Shown: piece by piece, positions 17,505 through 24,330 of the stretch | How the letters are laid out: every line of letters starts with the position of its first letter | Position numbering within the stretch: the stretch's first letter is position 1 | NCBI GenBank assembly: GCA_946410305.1 | Contig: CAMJZV010000003.1 | Coordinates: forward strand, 62,001-126,000 | Direction of reading: 5' to 3' | From: an uncultured Prevotellaceae bacterium | Lineage (GTDB): Bacteria; Bacteroidota; Bacteroidia; Bacteroidales; Bacteroidaceae | Length of the DNA: 64,000 nt | The notes under the pieces: model-generated | Seen by the model: only the letters and a program-made list of their open reading frames with translations | What the model was told of the DNA's origin: nothing | Database searches by the model: none | Position numbers and translations under genes: made by a program

Positions 17505-18227
17505 ATGAAGAAAATACTGATAGCTATATTCTCGTGCTTGGCATATACTGTTTCTGCACAAGAAATTATTGCAGCAGATAACGACACGACAGTATTGACA
17601 GAATATCATGATGGTCTCCTATGGGCATACAGGCACATTGGAGATTATGTAGTTGGCATGACTAACTACGAACAGAAAGATAGTTATGGGAAATACTATC
17701 AGATAGCTATCTTTATTAAAAATTTGGGAAACGAATCGACTACATTTGACCCAGAGGGAATAACTTCAGACTTATACCGAAAATCTGGTGATACACTTGC
17801 ATTAGAAGTATATACATATGATGAGTATATGCGGAAAATAAAAAATGCTCAAGCGGCATCGATGCTTATACTAGGTTTCTCTTCTGGTCTAAATGCAGGC
17901 ATGGCAGGTTATCAAACCACATATACCACTACATACGGAGCTGGCTATATGCCGTATACACATGTAAGTACGACTTATAATGCTAGTGCTGCAGCTGCAG
18001 CAAACATGGCTGCTACGACACAAATGCTGACACTTGGAAAATTGATGTCTGACGATCGTAATACAAAATCGCAGGGCTATTTGAAAAAAAATACGATTCA
18101 TCCCAACGAAGGAATTATTGGGTATATGAATATCAGACGCAAGAAAGGACAATCAATGACGGTAAACATTCCTGTGGGAGAAAGTGTCTGTTCGTTTAAT
18201 TGGGATGTATCAAAGAAAAAGAAGTAG
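17505..18227 (+). CDS. Secreted hypothetical protein
   Basis: A 240-residue protein with a signal peptide (MKKILIAIFSCLAYTVSA, cut before QE). The mature part has a beta-rich front. A Gly/Ala/Thr-rich middle (about 118-170, with FSSGLNAGMAGY and an Ala run) may insert into or span a membrane. A basic C-terminal end follows. I do not recognise the family. An earlier in-frame ATG at 17478 is too close to the -7 box. The next small gene begins 4 bases after its stop, so they are likely cotranscribed. It lies in the island after the restriction operon but has its own promoter. Confidence 0.7.
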   Translation: MKKILIAIFSCLAYTVSAQEIIAADNDTTVLTEYHDGLLWAYRHIGDYVVGMTNYEQKDSYGKYYQIAIFIKNLGNESTTFDPEGITSDLYRKSGDTLALEVYTYDEYMRKIKNAQAASMLILGFSSGLNAGMAGYQTTYTTTYGAGYMPYTHVSTTYNASAAAAANMAATTQMLTLGKLMSDDRNTKSQGYLKKNTIHPNEGIIGYMNIRRKKGQSMTVNIPVGESVCSFNWDVSKKKK

Positions 18228-18230
18228 TCA

Positions 18231-18503
18231 ATGAAGATTCCTGATGTGGTATTACAGGAGGCCAGCGAGGCATTAGAAATGCTGGAGGGCACAATTGTTT
18301 ACTTGGGCAAAATAGGCGATGGCAGAGATGTTTATCTACTTGAGCAGCCTATTGATGCAGAGACTGGTTTTCCATTCGTATACTTGTACGATGGGCAAAG
18401 TGCTATGGAAATAACAGGCTTCGAGGCTTTGGATATTATTAATGAGGTAGAAAAACGAAGTACAATGGGGACAGGTGTCCCTACTGTTCTCTATAATTGT
18501 TAA
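18231..18503 (+). CDS. Small acidic protein, twin 1
   Basis: A 90-residue acidic protein of unknown family, with no signal peptide. Its first 75 residues match the protein at 19064-19303 at 68 positions; the last 15 (after NEVEK) are unrelated. A 50-base stretch starting at 18373 is identical in DNA to the stretch in the twin starting at 19206. It begins 4 bases after the secreted protein gene. The 423-bp palindromic element starts 15 bases after its stop. The divergent tail suggests the original 3' end was replaced when the element or the duplication arose. Confidence 0.65.
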   Translation: MKIPDVVLQEASEALEMLEGTIVYLGKIGDGRDVYLLEQPIDAETGFPFVYLYDGQSAMEITGFEALDIINEVEKRSTMGTGVPTVLYNC

Positions 18504-18517
18504 TGGAATGTTAATAG

Positions 18518-18940
18518 ATTTTTTTGCCCTCAAAAGAGTGAAAAAGTGGGTCTAGCCTACATAGTGTTATTTAACACGTTGCTATACAGCTATTTAGCAT
18601 ATGTAGGCTTGCCTTTCAAGCCTACATAGAGCCTACATTAGCCTACATGGAGATAATTTTCTAGAAAATATGTCAAATTCTCTAGAGAATTTCGTAAATT
18701 ATCTAGAGAATTTTCTAATTATACAGCTAATATGGACGCGGGAACAGCTGTCTCAGAGCGGACAACAGCTAAAACGAAAGTGTTAACAACTGATAATATG
18801 TCAAGTAGATTTACTTTTTATGTAGGCTTAATGTAGGCTAAAAAGACAAGCCTACATATATTAAACCATTGAATACTAATTAGTTAACTGTACCAATGTA
18901 GGCTGAAGGCACTTTTTTACTCTTTTGAGGGCAAAAAAAT
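18518..18940. mobile_element. 423-bp palindromic element with 31-bp terminal inverted repeats (MITE-like)
   Basis: The ends 18518-18548 and 18910-18940 are inverted repeats with one mismatch, built around TTTTTTTGCCCTCAAAAGAG. Inside are nine copies of AGCCTACAT: five forward (18554, 18619, 18630, 18640, 18849) and four reverse (18601, 18820, 18831, 18896), placed nearly symmetrically. The middle has CTAGA-centred palindromes (TTTTCTAGAAAA, and AAATTCTCTAGAGAATTT near 18675-18695). No transposase frame is present. It could be a non-autonomous transposable element or a large protein-binding or RNA structure. The twin genes lie directly on either side. Confidence 0.6.
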
Positions 18941-18950
18941 ATTTGTTACG

Positions 18951-19034
18951 ATGGCCGGGCTGTTGTATTTCAAATTTGGAACTCAGAAGAGCGGCATCGA
19001 CCAGTTTCATAACTATTTGAACGGCCAGAACTAG
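18951..19034 (+). other. Possible 27-codon open frame between the palindromic element and twin 2
   Basis: ATG to TAG encodes a short peptide starting MAGLLYFKFG. An imperfect promoter-like AATATTTG lies just before it. There is no family match and no clear start signal, so it is noted only as a possible small gene or a gene remnant. Confidence 0.2.
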
Positions 19035-19063
19035 TCCTGCGTCATTAATTAATCCAGATAGCA

Positions 19064-19303
19064 ATGAAGATTCCTGATGTAGTATTACAAGAGGCCAGCG
19101 AGACAATGGAAATGCTGGAGGGAACGCTTGTCTACTTAGGCAAGATAGGTGATGGCAGAGATGTATTTCTGTTTGAGCAGCCTACTGATGCAGAAACGGG
19201 GTTCCCATTCGTATACTTGTACGATGGGCAAAGTGCTATGGAAATAACAGGCTTCGATGCGTTGGATATTATCAATGAAGTAGAAAAAACAGGATCTCAT
19301 TAA
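19064..19303 (+). CDS. Small acidic protein, twin 2
   Basis: A 79-residue paralogue of the protein at 18231-18503: 68 of the first 75 residues are identical, with conservative changes (Ile/Leu, Tyr/Phe, Glu/Asp). Most base changes are silent, which indicates that the protein sequence is under selection. The middle YDGQSAMEITGF stretch is unchanged in DNA. No signal peptide is seen and the family is unknown to me. It is followed after 62 bases by the deoxyribosyltransferase-like gene, which has its own promoter. Confidence 0.65.
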   Translation: MKIPDVVLQEASETMEMLEGTLVYLGKIGDGRDVFLFEQPTDAETGFPFVYLYDGQSAMEITGFDALDIINEVEKTGSH

Positions 19304-19324
19304 TCCACTTTTTTCTTTCTGTTA

Positions 19325-19356
19325 TTTTGCTATATTCCTATTAATTTGTATCTTTG
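19325..19356 (+). promoter_or_regulatory. Promoter of the deoxyribosyltransferase-like gene and vsr
   Basis: TTTTG at 19325-19329 and TATCTTTG at 19349-19356 are 19 bases apart. The ATG at 19366 is only 9 bases on, so the leader is very short. Confidence 0.65.
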
Positions 19357-19365
19357 CGCTCAGAT

Positions 19366-19794
19366 ATGAAACGGAAGATATATGTTGCCAGCAGCTGGCG
19401 TAACGAGTATTACCCTGAGGTGGTAGAGAAACTGAGGGAGGCAGGACACGAGGTGTACGACTTCCGCAATCCGCCATCGGGGGACCCTGGATTCAAGTGG
19501 ACCAGCGTGAGCGAGGACTATATGGAATGGTCGCCTGCGCAATACCGCGACATGTTGCAGCATCCGAAGGCGGAACGACAATTCCACAACGATATCGAGG
19601 CAATGGAGGCTTGCGACACTTGCGTGTTGGTGCTACCTTGCGGCAGAAGTGCACATACGGAAGCAGGTTGGTTTGCAGGAAGAGGGAAACTAACGATTGC
19701 TTATATTCCCGAAAAACAGGAACCCGAACTGATGTACAAGCTCTTCTCGGCAGTATGCTGCTCGATAGATGAACTTCTTGATGCATTGAAGTAG
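19366..19794 (+). CDS. Nucleoside 2-deoxyribosyltransferase-like protein
   Basis: A 142-residue cytoplasmic protein of the nucleoside 2-deoxyribosyltransferase-like superfamily. It opens with KRKIYVASSWRNEYYP and the GHEVYDFRNP strand-loop. It ends with the conserved LPCGRSAHTEAGWFAGRGK motif, where the Glu of HTEAG would be the nucleophile. Known members exchange or hydrolyse the N-glycosidic bond of (deoxy)nucleosides or nucleotides. A TTG at 19354 inside the -7 box is not the start. It is directly followed (1 base) by vsr. In a defence island it could act on modified nucleotides; that is inference. Confidence 0.8.
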   Translation: MKRKIYVASSWRNEYYPEVVEKLREAGHEVYDFRNPPSGDPGFKWTSVSEDYMEWSPAQYRDMLQHPKAERQFHNDIEAMEACDTCVLVLPCGRSAHTEAGWFAGRGKLTIAYIPEKQEPELMYKLFSAVCCSIDELLDALK

Positions 19795-19795
19795 C

Positions 19796-20347
19796 ATGGA
19801 CAAACTCACCGCACAACAACGCCATAAAAATATGGCGGCGATCCGAGGGAAGGACACGAAGCCGGAGCTGATTGTGCGGCGTGGCTTGTGGAGTAGGGGC
19901 TTTCGCTATAGGTTGAACCACAAACGGTTGCCTGGGCATCCAGACTTGGTGCTGAGAAAGTATAGGACATGCATCTTCGTGAATGGATGCTTTTGGCATG
20001 GACACAACGTGATGTATGATGTAAGATGTAAGACGGAAGAAATCATTGAGAGTTCGGAATGTTGCAAGATTCCGAAGACGAATCGTGAGTTCTGGGTAGC
20101 TAAGATTCGAAGAAACAAGGAACGTGACAAGGAGGAACAACGTAAACTGGCGGCAATGGGTTGGCACTGCATCACTGTGTGGGAGTGCGAACTGAAGCCG
20201 TCGAAGCGGGAAGAAACGCTGGAGTCGATTGCATTCACGCTGAACCATATATGGTTGCAAGACCATCAAGCCCGTGTTACTGCCTATCCGCAGCTGAATG
20301 AAGAGGACCATCAAATGCCAATGGCAGCAGAAGGAGATGTCGTTTGA
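19796..20347 (+). CDS. vsr: Very short patch repair (Vsr) mismatch endonuclease
   Basis: A 183-residue Vsr-family nuclease that nicks T:G mismatches left by deamination of 5-methylcytosine. The RHKNMAAIRGKDTKPE start, the PGHPDLVL motif with catalytic Asp50, and FVNGCFWHGH are family hallmarks. The usual HGH-DC continuation is altered here (HNV), so part of the zinc site may differ. The WECELK motif follows. About 35 extra C-terminal residues exceed the common length. It starts 1 base after the deoxyribosyltransferase-like gene. The C5 methyltransferase in the island is the expected partner. Confidence 0.92.
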   Translation: MDKLTAQQRHKNMAAIRGKDTKPELIVRRGLWSRGFRYRLNHKRLPGHPDLVLRKYRTCIFVNGCFWHGHNVMYDVRCKTEEIIESSECCKIPKTNREFWVAKIRRNKERDKEEQRKLAAMGWHCITVWECELKPSKREETLESIAFTLNHIWLQDHQARVTAYPQLNEEDHQMPMAAEGDVV

Positions 20348-20360
20348 CAGGATGTTTGTT

Positions 20361-20409
20361 GCAATTGTCCGCAACAATTCGAAAAATTTTGAATTCGTCG
20401 GACAATTGC
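20361..20409. repeat. Inverted repeat after vsr
   Basis: GCAATTGTCCG (20361-20371) and CGGACAATTGC (20399-20409) are perfect 11-bp arms, with an inner AATTC/GAATT pair. There is no T run, so it is more likely a binding or recombination site than a terminator. Confidence 0.6.
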
Positions 20410-20437
20410 GATGAACAGAGCGATTTGCTGTATATCC

Positions 20438-20475
20438 AATCCCCACACCAAGTATTAAAGTGTGGGGATTTGGTT
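20438..20475. terminator. Hairpin between vsr and the integrase remnant
   Basis: AATCCCCACAC/GTGTGGGGATT (20438-20448 and 20460-20470) with an 11-base loop, followed on the plus strand by TGGTTTTTG. The integrase-remnant stop codon lies in the loop. It could serve both convergent units. Confidence 0.65.
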
Positions 20476-20679
20476 TTTGAACACCTTGTCAAGCAACTTG
20501 AAGTTGTTGTCGTTGATGATGGAGAAGTCTTTGGTGATATAGACATCTGCAATTTCGTAGTTGCCAACGTGGTTGAGGGCTTCATCAACATCACCCTTAC
20601 TGAACTTCATGAGATTCCTCGATAGGGTGGCGAAAGTATGGCGGGCCTGGTAAAATTGGAATTTCCTTATACGAAACAT
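20455..20679 (-). pseudogene. C-terminal remnant of a tyrosine recombinase/integrase
   Basis: The 74-residue frame keeps the end of a tyrosine recombinase: ARHTFAT (box II Arg and His), ALNHVGN (the usual GH replaced by NH) and DVYI, with the tyrosine in the place of the nucleophile. The N-terminal and core parts are absent. Upstream, between it and the tRNA, is only a 10-bp inverted repeat ATCGAGAAAC/GTTTCTCGAT (20678-20712). Its position beside the intact tRNA is where an island integrase is expected. It is truncated and very probably non-functional. Confidence 0.8.
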
Positions 20680-20722
20680 CGAGAAACCCTTTATTTATGG
20701 GAGTTTCTCGATATTTTCGGTG

Positions 20723-20766
20723 TGTGATCCCGTTGGGATTCAAACCCAAGACCTTCAGAACCGGAA
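20723..20766 (-). other. attR: 44-bp direct repeat within the intact tRNA-Arg
   Basis: Identical to 6877-6920. This copy is part of the complete tRNA gene and marks the right boundary of the island. Confidence 0.9.
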
Positions 20767-20798
20767 TCTGACGCTCTATTCAGCTAAGCTACGGGACC
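20725..20798 (-). tRNA. tRNA-Arg (anticodon CCG)
   Basis: The minus strand folds as a full cloverleaf. The acceptor stem is GGTCCCG/CGGGATC and the D arm GCTTAGCTGAATAGAGC. The anticodon stem is TCAGA/TCTGA with loop TTCCGGT (anticodon CCG), and the T arm is TTGGG/CCCAA. The discriminator is A and CCA is not encoded. Its 3' portion is the integration target of the island, and the insertion restored a complete tRNA. Confidence 0.95.
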
Positions 20799-20956
20799 AA
20801 TGTTTTTTCGTTTGCGGATGCAAAGGTAAATATTTTAATTCATAATACGTCATTCGTTATCCATAATTATATTCTTTTAAGTATTGTCTATGCGCGCATA
20901 ATGATAGCCAATAATCAACTTTTTCTTTCATTTTGCAAAATAATTTGGCTTTTTGC

Positions 20957-20986
20957 TTGCTTATTAATATAAAATTACTACCTTTG
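20957..20986 (+). promoter_or_regulatory. Promoter of asnA
   Basis: TTG at 20957-20959 and TACCTTTG at 20979-20986 are 19 bases apart. The leader contains a small CAAATT/AATTTG hairpin (20993-21006) and a 15-bp tandem repeat. Confidence 0.65.
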
Positions 20987-21018
20987 CAGGCGCAAATTGT
21001 AATTTGCAGACAATTATT

Positions 21019-21048
21019 AGTCAAATAGTAAATAGTCAAATAGTAAAA
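21019..21048 (+). repeat. 15-bp tandem repeat in the asnA leader
   Basis: AGTCAAATAGTAAAT is followed directly by AGTCAAATAGTAAAA, just before the asnA start at 21056. Confidence 0.75.
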
Positions 21049-21055
21049 TATATCG

Positions 21056-22093
21056 ATGAGTCAACTGATTAAACCGATCGACTATCAGTCTCTGCTCGAC
21101 GCCAAACAGACGGAGCAGGGGATTAAGATGATTAAGGAGTTTTTCCAGCAGAACCTGTCTACCGAACTGCGCCTGCGTCGCGTGACGGCTCCACTCTTCG
21201 TGCTGAAGGGACTGGGCATCAACGACGACCTGAACGGCGTGGAGCGTGCGGTGACGTTCCCCATCAAGGATTTGGGTGACGCCCGTGCTGAGGTGGTACA
21301 CTCGCTGGCTAAATGGAAGCGCCTGTCGCTGGCGGAATATGCGGTGGAGCCTGGCTACGGCATCTATACCGATATGAATGCCATCCGTGCAGACGAGGAG
21401 CTGGACAACCTGCACTCGCTGTATGTAGACCAGTGGGACTGGGAGGCGGTCATCACCAAGGAGCAGCGTACCATCAGTTTCCTGAAGAATGTGGTGAATC
21501 GCATCTATGCGGCTATCCGTCGTACGGAATATCTGACCTGCGAGACCTATCCGCAGATAAAGCCCTTCCTGCCCGAGGAGATTCACTTCATACACGCTGA
21601 GGAACTGCTGCAGATGTATCCTGACAAGACGCCTAAGGAGCGTGAGGATGCCATCTGCGAGAAGTATGGCGCCGTATTTATTATAGGTATAGGTGGCAAG
21701 CTGTCGAATGGCGAGAAGCACGACGGCCGTGCACCAGACTATGATGACTGGTCGACGGTGGGCGAAAATGGTCTGCTGGGACTGAACGGTGACATTCTTA
21801 TCTGGTATCCCGTGCTGGGACGCTCGTTCGAGTTGTCATCCATGGGTATCCGTGTGGACAAGGAGAGTCTGCTGCGCCAGTTGAAATTGGAGAATAAAGA
21901 GGAACGTGAGACACTATATTTCCACCAGAAACTGCTGAACGACGAGCTGCCACTCTCTATCGGTGGCGGTATCGGTCAGAGCCGTCTCTGTATGGTGCTG
22001 TTGCACAAGGGCCACATCGGCGAGATACAAGCCTCTATATGGCCTGAAGACATGCGTGAAGAGTGCAAGAAACTTGGAATGACGCTGATTTAA
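21056..22093 (+). CDS. asnA: Aspartate-ammonia ligase (asparagine synthetase A)
   Basis: AsnA makes asparagine from aspartate, ammonia and ATP in the cytoplasm. The 345-residue length and motifs are those of the family: LRRVTAPLFV near the N-terminus, VHSLAKWKR, TDMNAIR, VDQWDWE, the class II synthetase-like SIGGGIGQSRLCM near the end, and QASIWP. It has its own promoter. It is the first core gene right of the island and is convergent with dnaX, 21 bp away. Confidence 0.97.
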   Translation: MSQLIKPIDYQSLLDAKQTEQGIKMIKEFFQQNLSTELRLRRVTAPLFVLKGLGINDDLNGVERAVTFPIKDLGDARAEVVHSLAKWKRLSLAEYAVEPGYGIYTDMNAIRADEELDNLHSLYVDQWDWEAVITKEQRTISFLKNVVNRIYAAIRRTEYLTCETYPQIKPFLPEEIHFIHAEELLQMYPDKTPKEREDAICEKYGAVFIIGIGGKLSNGEKHDGRAPDYDDWSTVGENGLLGLNGDILIWYPVLGRSFELSSMGIRVDKESLLRQLKLENKEERETLYFHQKLLNDELPLSIGGGIGQSRLCMVLLHKGHIGEIQASIWPEDMREECKKLGMTLI

Positions 22094-22114
22094 TGCTTAA
22101 TGCATAATGCTTAA

Positions 22115-23908
22115 TTAAGCTAATTCCAGACTGAGAAGTTCCCTCAATTTCGCGATTGAGGGATTTTCTTTTTCCATCAGCTCGTACTGTTCGCGGCGCG
22201 ATAGGATAGGGGCTACCTCCTCCTTGTCTGCCAGGCGCAGGCTGACGGTGATGGATTTGTTGTGCAGATAGGTCTTGAGGGTAGCAGCGATGCTGCCCTT
22301 GATCTGCTCCAGCTGGTCGTAGGCCACCTGGTTGTCTGCCGTCACCTCGACGTTGGGGAACTCGGTGATGACGGGGTTCATGTTCTTCATGCGCGTGGCG
22401 ATGCCGCTCAACTTCTGTGGCATGCGGTTGCACATGAGCATCCATTGTAGTTCCAGGTCTTGCTGGGTAAAGGGATGCTCTTCGTCCTTGGCTGTCGCAT
22501 TGGGGTCAGAACCATCGAGGGTGCCAGGGATGATCGTCATCTTCTTAGGCTTCGACTTCTCGAGGATGTTCTTAAACGACATGCTGACCGCCGACTTCAG
22601 CGTGGGACGCTTGGGGGTGGGGGTAGAGCTAGATGAACTAGAATCTCTAGATGATCTAGGGTCACTAGATGAACTAGAGACACTAGATTCAGTAGACACC
22701 ACGCGCTCAGCAGCAGCTACCTGCGGGGCTGCTTTCTGGGGCTGAACGGTTGATGTCAGTTGCTTAAACAGGGATTTCAATCTTCTGGGCTTACGCCCAC
22801 TGCCAACGGCGTCGTCAGGCTGGGTGATCTGCGCTATCTCAATCAGTGTCAGCTCCACCAGCAGACGCTTGTTGCTGGACTGGCGGTAGTTGATGTCACA
22901 CTGGTTGATGAGTCGCAGCGCCTGATAAAGGAATGGTATCTGGCACTTCTGTGCCTGTTGCTGATAGCGTTCACGCTGTTGGTCGCTGACCTCCAATAAA
23001 GGCAGCGTCTGCGGGTCGCGCGCCATCAGTACGTTGCGCACATGCTTGGCGAGACCCTGTATGAGCAGACCACCATCGAAACCTTTGTTGATGACGTTGT
23101 TGAGCAGCACCATGATGTCCATCGCCTTGTTCTCCAGGGCGAGGTCAACGATGCGGAAGTAGTTGTCGGCATCCAGCACGTTGAGGTCTTCAATGACCTT
23201 CCGGTAAGTGATGTTGCCCTGACAGAACGATGCTGCCTGGTCGAAGATAGACAATGCATCGCGCATGCCACCGTCAGCCTTCTCGGCAATGACCGCCAAG
23301 GCTTCCTCCTCCACGGTGATGCCCTCCTTCTCAGCCACCTGCTTCAGGTGGTTGATGGTATCGCGCACCGTCATACGCTCGAAGTCGTAGATTTGACAAC
23401 GACTCAGGATGGTGGGCAATATCTTGTGCTTCTCGGTAGTGGCCAGAATGAAAATGACGTGTGCGGGTGGCTCCTCCAGCGTCTTCAAGAAGGCGTTGAA
23501 GGCTGCAGTTGACAGCATGTGCACCTCGTCGATGATGAATACCTTGTATTTACCCACCTGCGGCGGTATGCGGGTCTGCTCCATCAGTGTCTTGATGTGT
23601 TCCACGGAGTTGTTGGATGCGGCGTCAAGCTCAAAGATGTTGAACGAGCGCTGTTCGTTGAAAGCCTGACAACTCTCACACTGTCCGCAGGCCTCACCAT
23701 TGGCAGTCGGAGACATGCAGTTGATGGCCTTGGCAAAGATACGTGCACAGGTGGTCTTACCCACGCCACGCGGTCCGCAGAAGAGGTAGGCATGAGCCAG
23801 CTTGCCACTGCTGACAGCATTCTTCAGCGTGGTGGTCAGCGCCTGCTGACCTACCACCGTGTCGAACGACGTCGGGCGGTATTTTCGTGCTGATACAATG
23901 TATTCCAT
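22115..23908 (-). CDS. dnaX: DNA polymerase III subunit gamma/tau
   Basis: DnaX is the clamp-loader ATPase of the replisome. The 597-residue protein shows MEYIVSARKYRP, Walker A GPRGVGKT (45-52), a zinc-binding four-Cys cluster (near 64-80), the DEVHMLS Walker B, and LATTEKHKILPTILSRC. The C-terminal part is variable. An odd Ser-rich stretch is encoded by an array of 9-bp CTAG units at 22629-22691. An upstream in-frame ATG (23998) lies across the divergent promoter region, so the start at 23908 is chosen. It shares overlapping divergent promoters with ftsB. Confidence 0.96.
   Translation of the reverse strand: MEYIVSARKYRPTSFDTVVGQQALTTTLKNAVSSGKLAHAYLFCGPRGVGKTTCARIFAKAINCMSPTANGEACGQCESCQAFNEQRSFNIFELDAASNNSVEHIKTLMEQTRIPPQVGKYKVFIIDEVHMLSTAAFNAFLKTLEEPPAHVIFILATTEKHKILPTILSRCQIYDFERMTVRDTINHLKQVAEKEGITVEEEALAVIAEKADGGMRDALSIFDQAASFCQGNITYRKVIEDLNVLDADNYFRIVDLALENKAMDIMVLLNNVINKGFDGGLLIQGLAKHVRNVLMARDPQTLPLLEVSDQQRERYQQQAQKCQIPFLYQALRLINQCDINYRQSSNKRLLVELTLIEIAQITQPDDAVGSGRKPRRLKSLFKQLTSTVQPQKAAPQVAAAERVVSTESSVSSSSSDPRSSRDSSSSSSTPTPKRPTLKSAVSMSFKNILEKSKPKKMTIIPGTLDGSDPNATAKDEEHPFTQQDLELQWMLMCNRMPQKLSGIATRMKNMNPVITEFPNVEVTADNQVAYDQLEQIKGSIAATLKTYLHNKSITVSLRLADKEEVAPILSRREQYELMEKENPSIAKLRELLSLELA
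22629..22691. repeat. Seven 9-bp CTAG-headed units inside dnaX
   Basis: CTAG occurs at 22629, 22638, 22647, 22656, 22665, 22674 and 22683, exactly every nine bases, with variable 5-base spacers (ATGAA, AATCT, ATGAT and others). In the dnaX frame each unit gives three residues, mostly Ser. Confidence 0.9.
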
Positions 23909-23928
23909 ATTTTTTTGATAATTATGGT

Positions 23929-23959
23929 GCAAAGTTACGAAATAAAATTGTAACTTTGC
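23929..23959. promoter_or_regulatory. Overlapping divergent promoters of dnaX and ftsB
   Basis: The perfect inverted repeat GCAAAGTTAC (23929-23938)/GTAACTTTGC (23950-23959) places a TAACTTTG -7 box on each strand: minus 23930-23937 for dnaX, plus 23951-23958 for ftsB. They are only 13 bp apart and point away from each other. A TTTG at the -33 position for dnaX (23959-23962) overlaps the region of the ftsB box, so polymerase can probably occupy only one direction at a time. Confidence 0.65.
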
Positions 23960-23979
23960 AAACGAATAGTGAGAAAAGT

Positions 23980-24330
23980 ATGAAAAAGATAAAATCATGG
24001 TTGCTCCGAATCTATCATGTCAAGGCGCTGAAGTATATCGTCGTGACGGTGATAGGTATTGTCCTTATAGGTTTTGTTGACGAGAACAGCGTTTGGCATC
24101 ACATGATGAACAAACAGCGTATCAGTGAGTTGCAGGACGAGATAGACCGCTATACTGAACAGAATAAGAACGATCAGGCACAAATAAAGATGCTTGACAG
24201 CGATCCGAAAGCTATCAAGAAGATAGCCCGTGAGCGCTATTTCATGAAAGCTGACAATGAGGATATCTTTGTACTCAGCGATGACCCTAAAAACGGTAAA
24301 AGCATATTGAACGATGAAGCAGTTGAGTAA
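23980..24330 (+). CDS. ftsB: Septum formation initiator, FtsB/DivIC family
   Basis: A 116-residue bitopic membrane protein with a short basic cytoplasmic N-terminus (MKKIKSWLLR), one membrane segment (about 18-38, YIVVTVIGIVLIGFV), a coiled coil (about 45-75) and a C-terminal KKIARERYFM segment typical of FtsB/DivIC. It works with FtsL and FtsQ in the divisome. The start at 23980 is downstream of the -7 box. The next gene overlaps its 3' end by 17 bases. Confidence 0.88.
   Translation: MKKIKSWLLRIYHVKALKYIVVTVIGIVLIGFVDENSVWHHMMNKQRISELQDEIDRYTEQNKNDQAQIKMLDSDPKAIKKIARERYFMKADNEDIFVLSDDPKNGKSILNDEAVE

Larger units (their letters stand above)
6877..20766. mobile_element. 13.9-kb genomic island in tRNA-Arg(CCG) with defence cargo
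   Basis: The boundaries are the 44-bp direct repeats. The integrase survives only as a C-terminal piece next to the intact tRNA (20455-20679), so the island is probably no longer able to move by itself. Cargo from left to right: rloB-like, rloA-like, a lipoprotein, a structured non-coding region, a four-gene restriction-modification operon, a secreted hypothetical gene, twin small genes around a palindromic element, a deoxyribosyltransferase-like gene and vsr. The restriction operon is clearly more AT-rich than core genes on either side, which suggests transfer. Confidence 0.88.

Noticed and set aside
18554..18904. CRISPR-like array (nine AGCCTACAT units)
   Set aside because: Units are only 9 bp, occur in both orientations with irregular spacing, and no cas genes are present.
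20277..20625. Open frames on both strands after vsr
   Set aside because: They overlap hairpins and the integrase remnant; only the frame with ARHTFAT and DVYI is supported.
20347..20724. A functional island integrase
   Set aside because: Only the C-terminal catalytic end is present and no upstream coding part is found before the tRNA.
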